Assembly: GCA_030608925.1 (NCBI GenBank)
Contig: JAUWDF010000062.1
Coordinates: 1-5,527 of the forward strand
Source of the DNA: Candidatus Bathyarchaeota archaeon
GTDB taxonomy: Archaea; Thermoproteota; Bathyarchaeia; Bathyarchaeales; SOJC01
Reading direction: 5' to 3'
DNA length: 5,527 nucleotides
The translations under genes and the position numbers were made by a program. Under the pieces are notes generated by a model. It was not told the origin of the DNA. It was given only the letters and a program-made list of their open reading frames with translations, and made no database searches. This document shows positions 5,008-5,527 of this stretch, one piece after another; the first letter of the stretch is position 1; each line of letters begins with the position of its first letter.

Positions 5008-5527
5008 AGCCCATTGGTGGCATACCGCCCATGCCACCCATACCGCCCATGCCACCCATACCGCCCATACCGCCCGGAGGAGGTCCTGGAGGCATTTTGG
5101 CTTTACCGCCTGCGATAATATCATCTATCCTCAAAATCATCGTAGCTGCTTCTGTTGATGATTTCACTATCTGTTTCTTCACTGCAAGGGGTTCAAGCAC
5201 GTCTGCTTTTTTCATGTCGTAGATTTTTCCGTTGAAAACGTCCACGCCTACCCACAACTGTTTCTTCTCGTGGGCTGCCCTTAATTCCGATATTATGTCT
5301 ATGGGATCTAGTCCTCCATTTTCGGCTAATGTAAGTGGCACTGACTCTAATGCTTCTGCGAATAACAAAACCGCCAGTTGCTCTTTTCCAGGCAGAGTTT
5401 CAGCGTAGTTTTTCAAGATTCGTCCCACTTCGAGTTCCGGTGCTCCTCCACCCGCAACAACCTTGGGTTCTTCAACTACATCCCTTATGACACAAAGGGC
5501 ATCATGTATTGAACGTTCTGCTTCGTC
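5006..5527 (-). CDS. Thermosome (group II chaperonin) subunit, C-terminal part; 5' end outside the window
   Basis: The frame is open from the window edge, giving 173 residues to the TAG at 5008-5006; the GTG at 5428 is internal. It begins DEAERSIHDALCVIRDVVEE, then VVAGGGAPE (residues 24-31 of the fragment), LPGKEQLAVLLFAEALE, LAENGGLDPIDIISELRAAH, VDVFNGKIYDM and SSTEAATMILRIDDIIA. This is the equatorial ATP-binding domain end of archaeal thermosomes, cytosolic two-ring ATP-driven folding machines. The GGGAPE and GLDPID motifs belong to the nucleotide pocket and inter-subunit region. The protein ends in PPGPPP, six GGM units and PPMG, the flexible tail that projects into the folding chamber. 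The apical and intermediate domains lie beyond the right edge. Which paralogue (alpha, beta or other) it is cannot be told. It is directly upstream of rpoK on the same strand. Confidence 0.96.
   Translation of the reverse strand, partial: DEAERSIHDALCVIRDVVEEPKVVAGGGAPELEVGRILKNYAETLPGKEQLAVLLFAEALESVPLTLAENGGLDPIDIISELRAAHEKKQLWVGVDVFNGKIYDMKKADVLEPLAVKKQIVKSSTEAATMILRIDDIIAGGKAKMPPGPPPGGMGGMGGMGGMGGMGGMPPMG
5021..5074 (-). repeat. Six 9-base units encoding the GGM tail of the thermosome
   Basis: Six consecutive Gly-Gly-Met codon triplets form a 54-base tandem repeat, with two codon versions (GGCGGTATG and GGTGGCATG) that alternate in part. Such tails vary in copy number between chaperonins and the repeat may expand or contract by slippage. 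In the frame used by rpoK the same DNA reads as a WAVWVA-type peptide, which explains the apparent long N-terminal extension of that frame. Confidence 0.9.

Noticed and set aside
5021..5074. Short tandem units that might suggest a CRISPR or regulatory repeat
   Set aside because: They are nine-base codon repeats for the Gly-Gly-Met tail of the thermosome, with no spacers.
1..5527. Search for a mobile element, defence system or toxin-antitoxin pair
   Set aside because: No transposase, integrase, terminal repeats, attachment site or paired small toxin genes are visible; the recognisable genes are mostly housekeeping.

Overview
The window looks archaeal. The evidence is an RNA polymerase subunit K (Rpb6-type) gene, a thermosome (group II chaperonin) gene with a GGM-repeat tail, an Rqc2/NFACT-type protein end, Mut7-C and CBS/zinc-ribbon proteins, AT-rich archaeal-type promoter boxes and non-ATG starts. 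Moderate G+C and the style of the proteins suggest a TACK-type lineage (Bathyarchaeia or Thaumarchaeota-like). That placement is an inference from recalled family flavour, not from any search.

Layout, left to right. Positions 2-340 (+) are the 3' end of an Rqc2/NEMF-type NFACT gene. Positions 409-1161 (+) encode a three-part protein: a degenerate GIY-YIG-like domain, a DUF5752-like helical domain and a zinc ribbon. A 237-base gap (1162-1398) holds an inverted repeat and a likely promoter. Positions 1399-1977 (+) encode a twin-CBS protein with a C-terminal zinc finger. A 139-base gap follows, with an inverted repeat and a probable promoter. Positions 2117-3469 (+) are a dihydroorotase (pyrC) with a TTG start. 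Converging on it with a 4-base gap is a GNAT acetyltransferase (3474-3992, -). A 228-base divergent spacer separates that gene from a Mut7-C RNase-type gene (4221-4694, +). Converging from the right are rpoK (about 4738-4992, -) and the thermosome subunit (5006 to beyond 5527, -), apparently one transcription unit in the order thermosome then rpoK.

Most genes are housekeeping: ribosome rescue, pyrimidine synthesis, transcription, protein folding and probable RNA turnover. I see no mobile element, CRISPR array, defence island or tRNA/rRNA gene, and nothing that demonstrates a new multi-gene system. The most interesting items are three. The rpoK frame has no usable ATG; the best-placed start is an ACG ten bases after a Shine-Dalgarno that overlaps the thermosome stop. 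The GIY-YIG-like/DUF5752-like/zinc-ribbon protein has an eroded nuclease active site and lies next to a ribosome-rescue gene. The two gaps flanking the CBS gene carry inverted repeats.
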